Shown here: positions 1 to 5,394 of the stretch, in pieces
Layout of the letters: each line of letters opens with the position of its first letter
How positions within the stretch are numbered: position 1 is the stretch's first letter
NCBI GenBank assembly: GCA_009923125.1
Contig: RFUD01000002.1
Span: 1-22,969 of the forward strand
Reading direction: 5' to 3'
DNA: 22,969 bases
Origin: Planctomycetia bacterium
GTDB taxonomy: Bacteria; Planctomycetota; Planctomycetia; Pirellulales; UBA1268
The notes under the pieces: generated by a model
Seen by the model: the letters and a program-made list of their open reading frames with translations, nothing else
The model's database searches: none
What the model was told of the DNA's origin: nothing
Program-made: the position numbers and the translations under genes

Positions 1-105
1 GGGAACCAATGTGAATCACTTAGCCTCCAAATATTTCAATTGACACTGATCCATCACTTGTTTGAAAGTGGGATTCGCAATGCATCCTATCAATTGCTGC
101 ACCTC
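1..105. other. AT-rich segment of foreign composition at the 5' edge
   Basis: The first 100 bases contain 41 G or C, against roughly two thirds in the rest of the window. The change to typical composition comes at about base 100-110, exactly where recognisable SppA sequence (LHRIVERLDKAA) begins. The sppA frame stays open through this segment to base 1, but the encoded residues use codons rare elsewhere here (ATA, TTT, AAT, TGT) and do not look like an SppA signal anchor. On the minus strand a frame reading SDGSVSIEIFGG then stop runs through it and could be the tail of another gene; this is only a guess. It may be the edge of inserted DNA, a rearrangement or an assembly junction. Confidence 0.5.
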
Positions 106-1710
106 CACCGGATCGTCGAGCGGCTCGACAAGGCCGCCTCCGACAAGCGGGTCAAGGGCGTCGTGCTGTCGATCGAGTCGCCGGATCTGGGCCGGGCTCG
201 GGCCGATGAATTGCGGGCCGCGGTCGCGCGGCTGCGCAAGGCGGGCAAGCCGGTCTCCGCGCATCTCGTGGGCTCCGCGCCGGTGCACTACATGGTGGCT
301 CTCGCCTGCGACACGATCACGATGCCCCCCGCCGCCACGCTCGAGATCACCGGTGTGCGCACGGAGGTGATGTTCTTCAAGGATCTGCTCGACAAGCTCG
401 GCGTGCAGGCGGAAATCCTGCAGGTGGGCGAGTTCAAGGGGGCCGGCGAGCCGCTCACGCGGTCGAGCATGAGCCCGCAGCTTCGTGCGCAGTACGAGAG
501 TTTCGTGGGCGATCTGTTCGAGCAGCTCGTGGAACGGATCGCCGCCGACCGCCGGCTCGCTCCGGAGAAGGTCCGCGAACTGATCGACACCGGTGTGTTC
601 ACGCCCGACGCCGCCCGCGAGGCGGGGCTGATCGATGCCGTGGGCTATGAGGACGAGGTCGCCGCGGCGCTGGCGAAGAAGGTCGAACTGCCCGAGCCGA
701 AGATCGTCCGTGACTACGCCGAGCGAAAGATGGACAACGACTTCTCCGGCATCGGCGGGCTGGTGAAGCTCGTCGAGATGCTCTCGGGCCAGAAGCAGTC
801 CACGGCCACGGGCAAGGGCAGGCAGGTGGCGATCGTGCACGTGACCGGTGAGATCGCGGAGGGCAAGGGCCGCGACGACCTGCTGGCCGGCGGTTCGGCC
901 GGCAGCGACACGATCATCGAGGCGATCCGCACCGCGGCCAGGGACGACAAGGTGGCCGCGATCGTGCTCCGCATCGACTCACCCGGCGGTTCCGCACTCG
1001 CCAGCGATCTGATCTGGCGCGAGGCCGAGCGCACCAAGAAGCCGGTGGTCGCGAGCCTCTCCGACACGGCTGCCAGCGGCGGCTACTACATCGCCGTGGC
1101 AGCCGACCGGATCGTGGCGGCGCCGGGCACGCTGACCGGATCGATCGGCGTCGTCGGCGGCAAGATCACGGTCGGCGGGGCGCTCGAACGATACGGCGTG
1201 CACACCGACGTGGTGAGCAAGGGGAAAAACGCCGGCTGGCTGTCGATGCAGTCGCCGTTCACGGCGGCGGAGCGCGAGGCCTTCCTGGGCACGATGCGGG
1301 ATGTCTACCGGCTGTTCACCTCGAAGGTGGCCGCGGGCCGCAAGCTCGATCCCGCGAAGCTCGACGCACTCGCCGAGGGCCGCGTGTTCACCGGCCGGAT
1401 GGCCAAGGAAGCCGGGCTCGTGGACCGGCTGGGCACGCTCGACGACGCGATCGACGAGGCGAGAAAACTTGCCGGATTGGATGCCGGGGAGAATCTCGAA
1501 CGGGTGCTTCTGCCCGAGCCGCGTGGCCTGTTCGACGATCTGTTCGGCATGCGGGGCCTCGGCACGACCCCTGTCGCGGGGATCGACCTGGCCGCGCGGC
1601 TGCTGGGGGTGCCGGGCTTCGAGGCGATCGCGGCCCACGCCGGCACGCTCACGGCGGTCACGAGCGGCCGGCCGCAGATGCTGCTGCCGGCCCGGGTGCG
1701 GGTGCGCTGA
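40..1710 (+). CDS. sppA: signal peptide peptidase SppA (67K type), N-terminus abnormal or incomplete
   Basis: Membrane-associated serine protease of family S49 that clears cleaved signal peptides. Both repeated S49 domains are present. The N-terminal one has GEFKGAGEP, whose Lys (residue 133 counted from the TTG at 40) matches the catalytic Lys of E. coli SppA. The C-terminal one has SPGGSAL and DTAASGGYY, whose Ser346 matches the nucleophile. The C-terminal half runs to residue 556 and ends at TGA 1708-1710. What is missing is the beginning: E. coli SppA has a signal anchor and roughly 80-100 residues before the block aligned here near residue 22, whereas this frame has only the AT-rich stretch described separately. 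No ribosome binding site precedes the TTG and the frame is open to base 1, so the true start is probably outside the window or has been lost. The following genes are convergent. Confidence 0.85.
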   Translation: MTLIHHLFESGIRNASYQLLHLHRIVERLDKAASDKRVKGVVLSIESPDLGRARADELRAAVARLRKAGKPVSAHLVGSAPVHYMVALACDTITMPPAATLEITGVRTEVMFFKDLLDKLGVQAEILQVGEFKGAGEPLTRSSMSPQLRAQYESFVGDLFEQLVERIAADRRLAPEKVRELIDTGVFTPDAAREAGLIDAVGYEDEVAAALAKKVELPEPKIVRDYAERKMDNDFSGIGGLVKLVEMLSGQKQSTATGKGRQVAIVHVTGEIAEGKGRDDLLAGGSAGSDTIIEAIRTAARDDKVAAIVLRIDSPGGSALASDLIWREAERTKKPVVASLSDTAASGGYYIAVAADRIVAAPGTLTGSIGVVGGKITVGGALERYGVHTDVVSKGKNAGWLSMQSPFTAAEREAFLGTMRDVYRLFTSKVAAGRKLDPAKLDALAEGRVFTGRMAKEAGLVDRLGTLDDAIDEARKLAGLDAGENLERVLLPEPRGLFDDLFGMRGLGTTPVAGIDLAARLLGVPGFEAIAAHAGTLTAVTSGRPQMLLPARVRVR

Positions 1711-1756
1711 CGCATCCGGCGGTTTGCGCCCCGCGCTTCGCGAGACACCGGATCCT

Positions 1757-1996
1757 TCAGCCCGAGAAGGCCATCCACAGTGATGCCGCATGCAGCGCGC
1801 AGATGGCGAGGTTCCACCACGGGACAGGGTTCGTTCGTCGCGAGGGTGTGTCGGGCCCGAACACGATGTCGAGCTTCGGGAGTATTGCATTGAGATTGAA
1901 CCCGGTCACGAGACCGAAAAATCCGGCCACGAGCACATTGACGACGAGAGATGCCACGATGATCGGCATGAAGAGACTCGACTTGTTGCTGCACAT
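1757..1996 (-). CDS. small two-helix membrane protein, unknown function
   Basis: A 79-residue protein I do not recognise. It has a hydrophobic helix at about residues 8-30 (MPIIVASLVVNVLVAGFFGL), a short polar stretch with PDTPSRRTNPVPWWN, and a second hydrophobic helix at the C-terminus (LAICALHAASLWMAF). The Pro/Trp-containing turn resembles small DUF-type inner-membrane proteins, but no family can be named. An alternative ATG lies at 1969 (MPIIV); neither start has a good ribosome binding site. It lies 27 bases after the next gene upstream on the same strand (2024-2431), so the two may be co-transcribed, and it converges on sppA with 46 bases between the stop codons. Confidence 0.6.
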   Translation of the reverse strand: MCSNKSSLFMPIIVASLVVNVLVAGFFGLVTGFNLNAILPKLDIVFGPDTPSRRTNPVPWWNLAICALHAASLWMAFSG

Positions 1997-2023
1997 GGGG
2001 ACGATCGGTCAGCTGTCCTGCGG

Positions 2024-2431
2024 TCACTCAGGCCGGGATCGTCGAGCCGCGATGAGGAGCCACGCGCCCACGGCGAAGTTGAGGGCGGCGATCAATCCGT
2101 ACCCCGTCCTTGCAGTGGTCACAGCGGCCGCTCGTTGACGGTGACGTTCGGCCATCCGTCGAGAACCGGCCTCGAGCTGCGCGTTCAGCTGTTCGACACG
2201 GTCCCGATCATGATCTCGGATCGCTTGCGTCAGGGCCTCGCACTGGGTGAGCAGTTCCCGCGTGTCGTGGACGAGATCGGCGGGGTATCCGTGTTCCGCG
2301 ACGGGCGGGCCTTCAGGTCGAACAGCCGCCCAGCCGGCGTAGGCCGCCAGGAGCAGCAGGGCTGTTGCGGCCATCCACGTGGGCAACGTGGGAACATCCC
2401 GGCGGCGGGTGAGTGATTGCCACAGTCGCAT
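2024..2431 (-). CDS. membrane protein with helical hairpin and coiled-coil middle, unknown function
   Basis: A 135-residue protein. The ATG at 2431 was chosen over an upstream in-frame ATG at 2521 because GAGG lies six bases before it and the extra 30 residues look like read-through of the neighbouring palindrome. Residues ~18-37 form one transmembrane helix (MAATALLLLAAYAGWAAV). Residues ~50-95 are charged and heptad-like (HDTRELLTQCEALTQAI, DRVEQLNAQLEAGSRRMAE), probably a coiled coil, and residues ~108-130 form a second transmembrane helix. No family was recognised. It is the first gene downstream of the attC-like site at 2488-2579, starting 64 bases after the cassette-type core. It could therefore be a cassette gene, but no second palindrome follows it before sppA. 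Confidence 0.6.
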   Translation of the reverse strand: MRLWQSLTRRRDVPTLPTWMAATALLLLAAYAGWAAVRPEGPPVAEHGYPADLVHDTRELLTQCEALTQAIRDHDRDRVEQLNAQLEAGSRRMAERHRQRAAAVTTARTGYGLIAALNFAVGAWLLIAARRSRPE

Positions 2432-2487
2432 GGTCGCCTCAAGGCTCTGACACGGGGTGCGATTGCTGCTTCCGAGGGGCTCCGCCT

Positions 2488-2579
2488 GACCGAACGCCGG
2501 CATTGAGCCGCTCGCAGCCAACCAGCCGAGCTACACCGCTCGACGCCACCGCGAGTCGGCTCCAAGGCTTGGTGAGCCG
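2488..2579 (-). repeat. attC-like palindromic site A
   Basis: On the + strand the order is CGAAC (2491-2495), a 9-base spacer, GAGCCGCTCGC (2505-2515), a 35-base centre, GCGAGTCGGCTC (2551-2562), a 9-base spacer, then a weak outer partner (2572-2579). The inner arms pair perfectly except for one extra T at 2556. From 2491 it aligns without gaps to site B (3161-3232), 55 of 72 bases identical. Read in gene direction it has the order of an integron attC: R'', spacer, L'' with an extrahelical base, variable centre, L', spacer, R' (GTTCGGT here, against consensus GTTRRRY). The R'' core (GGCTCAC) is degenerate. The stop codon of the upstream toxin gene lies within it. Confidence 0.6.
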
Positions 2580-2908
2580 CTTTGTGGCTGAGCCGGAAGG
2601 GCAAGCAGCATGACGACGCGACTTTCCACGAGATCCAACAGCTCGTCCGAAAGATCGTCAAGCTTTCGCATGCGCTTAACGGTTGGATACGTTCCGATGC
2701 CTTGCACATCAAACGCACCATTCTTCAACCACCCAACATTCGTTGGGATCTCAAACCGTGTTCCCCGCACGCTTGTTGTGTGGGGAATGACCGTTGTCAA
2801 TGCACGTTCATCGTCGAGCACAGGACCGCTGAGAACCAGAGCCGGGCGCACCTTCGCGGCGTAGCCCATATCGACGAGCCAGACCTCACCCCTTTTTGGC
2901 TTCGCCAT
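2531..2908 (-). CDS. MazF/PemK-family toxin (mRNA interferase)
   Basis: A 125-residue PemK/MazF-fold endoribonuclease, the toxic half of a type II toxin-antitoxin pair; members cut mRNA at short motifs. Recognisable blocks are RGEVWLVDMG (first strand), KVRPALVLSGPV, the IPHTTSVRGTRFEIP strand and the helix DDLSDELLDLVESRVVMLLAL. The ATG at 2908 has GGAGG six bases upstream and overlaps the antitoxin gene by 23 bases, the usual coupled arrangement; an ATG at 2929 is possible but lacks this site. The family domain ends near LLALPAQ. The last ~18 residues (SPSLGADSRWRRAV region) are encoded by the attC-like palindrome, and the TAG stop at 2531-2533 lies inside that site. This fits a cassette-borne gene. 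Confidence 0.85.
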   Translation of the reverse strand: MAKPKRGEVWLVDMGYAAKVRPALVLSGPVLDDERALTTVIPHTTSVRGTRFEIPTNVGWLKNGAFDVQGIGTYPTVKRMRKLDDLSDELLDLVESRVVMLLALPAQPQSGSPSLGADSRWRRAV

Positions 2909-3089
2909 GGCCGGCCTCCTCGGCGTCATATATGGCGAAGACTGACTCGCCGGCCGCCGTCAGCTCCTCCTCTGAGAGCGGGCCGGCGTTCGCCTCAGAG
3001 ATTCGAGCCAACTCGAGAAGCACTGCGTGCTGCTCGCCACGCGACAAGGCGGAAAATGTGTGGATCAGTTCGACGGCGACGTCGCTCAT
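2886..3089 (-). CDS. putative antitoxin of the MazF-like toxin
   Basis: A 67-residue acidic protein placed directly before the toxin and overlapping it by 23 bases, which is the main reason for calling it the antitoxin. The sequence (MSDVAVELIHTFSALSRGEQ, then SEEELTAAGESVFAIYDAEE) is helical and acidic, with a DUF2281/addiction-module-like look (LSRGEQHAVLLELARI), but no classical MazE DNA-binding motif is obvious. The ATG at 3089 is preceded by GAGGA seven bases upstream. A TATAAC hexamer on the minus strand (3116-3111) is placed suitably for a -10 element, so the cassette may carry its own promoter. The gene begins 76 bases after the cassette core at 3158-3165. Confidence 0.7.
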   Translation of the reverse strand: MSDVAVELIHTFSALSRGEQHAVLLELARISEANAGPLSEEELTAAGESVFAIYDAEEAGHGEAKKG

Positions 3090-3110
3090 GGATTAGTCCT
3101 CGTGAACATC

Positions 3111-3116
3111 GTTATA
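3111..3116 (-). promoter_or_regulatory. possible -10 element of the MazEF-like cassette
   Basis: TATAAC on the minus strand, 21 bases upstream of the antitoxin ATG at 3089, inside the cassette. No convincing -35 hexamer is visible 16-18 bases upstream. Having its own promoter is common for toxin-antitoxin cassettes in integrons because their expression must not depend on position. Confidence 0.35.
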
Positions 3117-3157
3117 CCTCACACCGTGACGGCACGCGCGCGGACTTCGCTTTCACG

Positions 3158-3249
3158 CAGCGAACGAATAAGATGAGCAGCTCGCAGCCAACACGCCAAG
3201 CTACGCCGCAGGACGCTATCGCGAGTCTGCTCCAACGCCTGGTTCGCTG
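3158..3249 (-). repeat. attC-like palindromic site B
   Basis: A complete nested palindrome. Outer arms are CAGCGAAC (3158-3165) and GTTCGCTG (3242-3249), perfectly complementary. Each is followed inward by a 9-base unpaired spacer. Inner arms are GAGCAGCTCGC (3175-3185) and GCGAGTCTGCTC (3221-3232), complementary except for one extra T at 3226. The centre is 35 bases. In gene direction this reads R''-spacer-L''-centre-L'-spacer-R' with R' GTTCGCT, and the bulged base corresponds to the extrahelical base of attC sites. Compared with site A, the inner stem has one A-T pair replaced by a C-G pair with both partners changed, evidence that the folded form is maintained. The toxin gene 3216-3590 ends within it. 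Confidence 0.7.
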
Positions 3250-3590
3250 TTTGGATCCTGGCCCAACTCGACGATCGATTCGCCATCTGCCAGCCTGACA
3301 ATGCACGCCGGCAACTCGCGGATGAGGAGATGTTTCAAGGCGGCGTTTGACGTGTTGCCACATCGAAGCCAGACAACACACGGCGGTGGACCAAGTCGCT
3401 CCACCATTTTTGCGAAGTCAGCATCCTTCGTCATGACGGCTGCACCAGCCGCCCGGGCTGCAGCAAAGATTGGCGGGTCGAGGGCGTCACGCAGCCCAAG
3501 GTCACGTACGGAAGCACACTCTACAGCGAAGGTTTCGGCAATCCATCGGGCGATCGACGGTGAGAGGTGAGCATCGAGCCAGAGGATCAC
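3216..3590 (-). CDS. DUF5615 PIN-like toxin
   Basis: A 124-residue member of the DUF5615 PIN-like group, which is typically encoded next to DUF433 antitoxins; the members are predicted nucleases. The N-terminus MILWLDAHLSPSIARWI carries the first acidic residue (Asp6), and AAVMTKDADFAKMVERLG carries the second conserved acidic motif, followed by the C-terminal strand-helix VVWLRCGN and LKHLLIRELPACIVRLADG. It starts with GTG at 3590, overlapping the stop codon of the DUF433 gene (GTGA), so translation is coupled. As in the MazF-like toxin, the last residues (PGVGADSR) and the TAG stop at 3216-3218 are supplied by the attC-like site B. Confidence 0.8.
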   Translation of the reverse strand: MILWLDAHLSPSIARWIAETFAVECASVRDLGLRDALDPPIFAAARAAGAAVMTKDADFAKMVERLGPPPCVVWLRCGNTSNAALKHLLIRELPACIVRLADGESIVELGQDPNSEPGVGADSR

Positions 3591-3808
3591 GCTGCGGCCC
3601 CAGGTTGTGACGCCTGGAGGCTAGCGAACTTCAGGCAAGCAGTGACATCTTCAATCTCTAAGTCGGGCAGTTCGTCCACGACTTCAGCGGGCGAGAGCCC
3701 AGCGGCAAGAAGATCGAGGACATCGCTTACCCGGATGCGCATTCCACGCACGCACGGACGGCCGCCGCATTGCTGTGGATGAACGGTGATTCGATCGGTA
3801 AGCGTCAT
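3587..3808 (-). CDS. DUF433 antitoxin
   Basis: A 73-residue DUF433 protein, the usual partner of DUF5615 toxins. The diagnostic run is GGRPCVRGMRIRVSDVLDLL followed by the winged-helix-like AAGLSPAEVVDELPDLEIED. The ATG at 3808 is preferred over one at 3844 because GGGAGA stands seven bases upstream of it and because DUF433 proteins begin close to the ITVHPQQCGG block. It overlaps the toxin by four bases. TATCAT on the minus strand (3841-3836) is a possible -10 element. The gene starts about 95 bases after a CAGCGAAC core at 3898-3905 that may mark the cassette boundary. Confidence 0.8.
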   Translation of the reverse strand: MTLTDRITVHPQQCGGRPCVRGMRIRVSDVLDLLAAGLSPAEVVDELPDLEIEDVTACLKFASLQASQPGAAA

Positions 3809-3897
3809 AAGCCGATCTCCCGGAGTGACAGGTTGATGATACACGCACGACCGTGGTAGTCACTTAAACCGCGGAATGCAAGGCTCTTGGCTGCTTT

Positions 3898-3905
3898 CAG
3901 CGAAC
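3898..3905 (-). other. third cassette-type recombination core
   Basis: CAGCGAAC here is identical to the left outer arm of site B (3158-3165); in gene direction it reads GTTCGCTG. It lies 90-100 bases before the DUF433 gene, as the matching cores lie 76 and 64 bases before the genes at 3089 and 2431. No inner arms (GAGCNGCTCGC) accompany it, so it is not a full attC-like site. It could be the attI-side or a decayed boundary. Eight bases can match by chance. Confidence 0.35.
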
Positions 3906-4102
3906 TTGTATTTCCGCGGAACACGGCAAACGCCAGCGCTGCTGGATAACGCGTCAGTGGACGCCTCACCCGCATCCTTTCAAGTGTCGTCGCGGCCAGT
4001 ATTTCGGTCAAATGCCGGCATGACTTGCAAAGCATGTTCGCCTGCTTATTCGCCGTACAAGCAGGCCCCGCACGTGGCTGCCCGTACGTCGTCCACCATC
4101 CA
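3906..4102. other. non-coding stretch, no gene supported
   Basis: About 200 bases with lower G+C than the surrounding genes and no convincing reading frame. Short open frames on both strands have no ribosome binding site and no recognisable domain. No integrase remnant could be read here. This would be the place for an attI site or the edge of an older insertion. Confidence 0.5.
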
Positions 4103-4226
4103 AGACATCAGGCCTGGAGCGCCGGGTTGTTGCCAGCAGGCGGAGGCCTGCCAAGGCACGTTCGACAGGATGTCGAGACGTGCCGTGAACCGTGCCGTGA
4201 ACATAGCCACTTCGCCTACCAGGCGA
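4103..4226. repeat. direct repeat copy 1 of the rpsG 3' flank
   Basis: Bases 4103-4190 are identical to 4291-4378 (88 of 88). A 12-base tandem duplication (GTGCCGTGAAC repeated) follows in this copy only, and then 4203-4226 again matches 4379-4402. The final part corresponds to the last two codons and stop of rpsG, so this copy is a displaced duplicate of the rpsG end. It contains two hairpins: 4136-4151 (six-base stem, loop GGAG) and 4155-4184 (13-base stem with one bulged base, loop GGA). Confidence 0.9.
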
Positions 4227-4227
4227 C

Positions 4228-4282
4228 GGTCGCAGGATGCGACCAGAGCGAGCCTGCGGAGGCCATGGATGGCTCCGCAGGC
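4228..4282. repeat. two hairpins between the direct repeats
   Basis: GGTCGC (4228-4233) pairs with GCGACC (4239-4244) across a five-base loop. GCCTGCGGAG (4252-4261) pairs with CTCCGCAGGC (4273-4282), a perfect ten-base stem. They fill most of the 64 bases separating the two repeat copies. Their role is unknown; they resemble intergenic palindromic repeats. Confidence 0.7.
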
Positions 4283-4290
4283 GTGAAGCT

Positions 4291-4402
4291 AGACATCAGG
4301 CCTGGAGCGCCGGGTTGTTGCCAGCAGGCGGAGGCCTGCCAAGGCACGTTCGACAGGATGTCGAGACGTGCCGTGAACATAGCCACTTCGCCTACCAGGC
4401 GA
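4291..4402. repeat. direct repeat copy 2, overlapping the end of rpsG; possible terminator hairpins
   Basis: This is the probable parental copy, because it runs continuously into the rpsG stop codon (4392-4394). Downstream of rpsG on the minus strand come the long hairpin 4372-4343 (13-base stem, one bulge) and the short hairpin 4339-4324. They could end transcription of the rpsL-rpsG unit, but there is no T-run after either, so a classical intrinsic terminator is not shown. Confidence 0.8.
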
Positions 4403-4862
4403 AGTGCGCGAACGCCTTGTTGGCGTCGGCCATGCGGTGCACGTTGTCGCGCTTCGTGACCGCCGCGCCTTCGCGCTTGTACGCGGCCATGATCTCTTCC
4501 GCCAGTTTCTCGTGCGTGGCGCGGCCCTTCTTCTCACGGACGGCCTGCAGCATCCAGCGAATGCCGAGCGACTGCTGGCGGTTGCGGTTCACCTGCATCG
4601 GCACCTGGTAGGCGGCACCGCCCACCCGCTTCGACCGCACCTCGACCGACGGCTTGCAGTTTTCCAGGGCCCGGTTGAACACCTCGATCGGCTCGACGTC
4701 GGTCACCTTCTGCGCGACGAGGTCCATCGCCTTGTAGAAGACGGTCTGAGCGACGCTCTTCTTGCCGTCCACCATCAGGCAGTTGATGAACTTGCTCGCG
4801 AGGAGCGACCCGTAGCGGGGATCGGGGATGAGTTGTTCGCGGCTGGCGGTGATCTTTCCCAT
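4392..4862 (-). CDS. rpsG: 30S ribosomal protein S7
   Basis: S7 binds the 3' major domain of 16S rRNA and nucleates assembly of the small-subunit head. The 156-residue length is the usual bacterial size. Family blocks are clear: DPRYGSLLASKFINCLMVDG near the N-terminus, then ALENCKPSVEVRSKRVGGAA and YQVPMQVNRNRQQSLGIRWM. The C-terminus KAFAHFAW also fits. It follows rpsL by 21 bases on the same strand. In most bacteria fusA and tuf come next; here the unit ends with palindromes and the cassette region instead. Confidence 0.98.
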   Translation of the reverse strand: MGKITASREQLIPDPRYGSLLASKFINCLMVDGKKSVAQTVFYKAMDLVAQKVTDVEPIEVFNRALENCKPSVEVRSKRVGGAAYQVPMQVNRNRQQSLGIRWMLQAVREKKGRATHEKLAEEIMAAYKREGAAVTKRDNVHRMADANKAFAHFAW

Positions 4863-4883
4863 GGCTCGTATCCTTGTTCTCGA

Positions 4884-5252
4884 TTAGCCCTTCTTGGCGC
4901 CGTAGAGGCTGCGCGACTGCTTGCGGCCCTGCACGCCGAGCGTGTCGAGGGCCCCGCGGACGATGTGGTAACGAACACCCGGCAGGTCGCGGACACGGCC
5001 GCCACGCACGAGCACGATCGAGTGCTCCTGGAGGTTGTGTCCCTCGCCCGGGATGTAGACGGTGACTTCCTTCTGATTCGAGAGCCGCACGCGGGCGATC
5101 TTCCGGAGCGCGGAGTTCGGCTTCTTCGGCGTCATCGTCCGCACCTGCAGACACACGCCGCGCTTCTGCGGGCAGCGATCGAGCACGGGCGACTTGGAAA
5201 ACTTGCGCTTCGGCCGACGGCGGCTGCGGACGAGTTGGCTGATCGTGGGCAT
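4884..5252 (-). CDS. rpsL: 30S ribosomal protein S12 with Arg at position 88
   Basis: S12 sits at the decoding centre and influences accuracy. The protein is 122 residues from the ATG at 5252; upstream in-frame sequence is not S12-like. Conserved features are MPTISQLVRSRR, the TPKKPNSALRK loop with Lys43, GEGHNLQEHS and LPGVRYHIVRGALD. The residue after GGRV is Arg88 (codon CGC, 4991-4989) where E. coli and most bacteria have Lys (Lys87 in numbering without the initiator Met). Substitution of this Lys by Arg is a classical streptomycin-resistance change, so intrinsic resistance is predicted. It is first in a two-gene unit with rpsG. The 142 bases upstream, to 5394, hold no gene. Confidence 0.98.
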   Translation of the reverse strand: MPTISQLVRSRRRPKRKFSKSPVLDRCPQKRGVCLQVRTMTPKKPNSALRKIARVRLSNQKEVTVYIPGEGHNLQEHSIVLVRGGRVRDLPGVRYHIVRGALDTLGVQGRKQSRSLYGAKKG

Positions 5253-5394
5253 ACCGGAGAACTTCGTTGCCTGCGGGGCGGGAAAACGGATCGAAAAACC
5301 GCCGTGTGGCGGGAGCCCCAGAGAGTAGCCGAAACCGCAGGCCCATGAAAGCGGGTGGTGGAAAACCGGCCGCACGCCGCGGTGGGAACGGCCC

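Noticed and set aside
3805..4035. A 76-codon minus-strand frame upstream of the DUF433 gene, considered as an integrase remnant
   Set aside because: No tyrosine-recombinase motifs (Arg, HxxR, Tyr) and no ribosome binding site; it also overlaps the DUF433 start.
3898..4044. A possible third full attC site from CAGCGAAC to GTTCGCCTG
   Set aside because: The outer words match, but the inner arms at the required 9-base spacing do not pair, so only the core is reported.
4103..4402. CRISPR array
   Set aside because: Only two repeat copies of 112 bases with hairpins between them; no regular short repeats and spacers.
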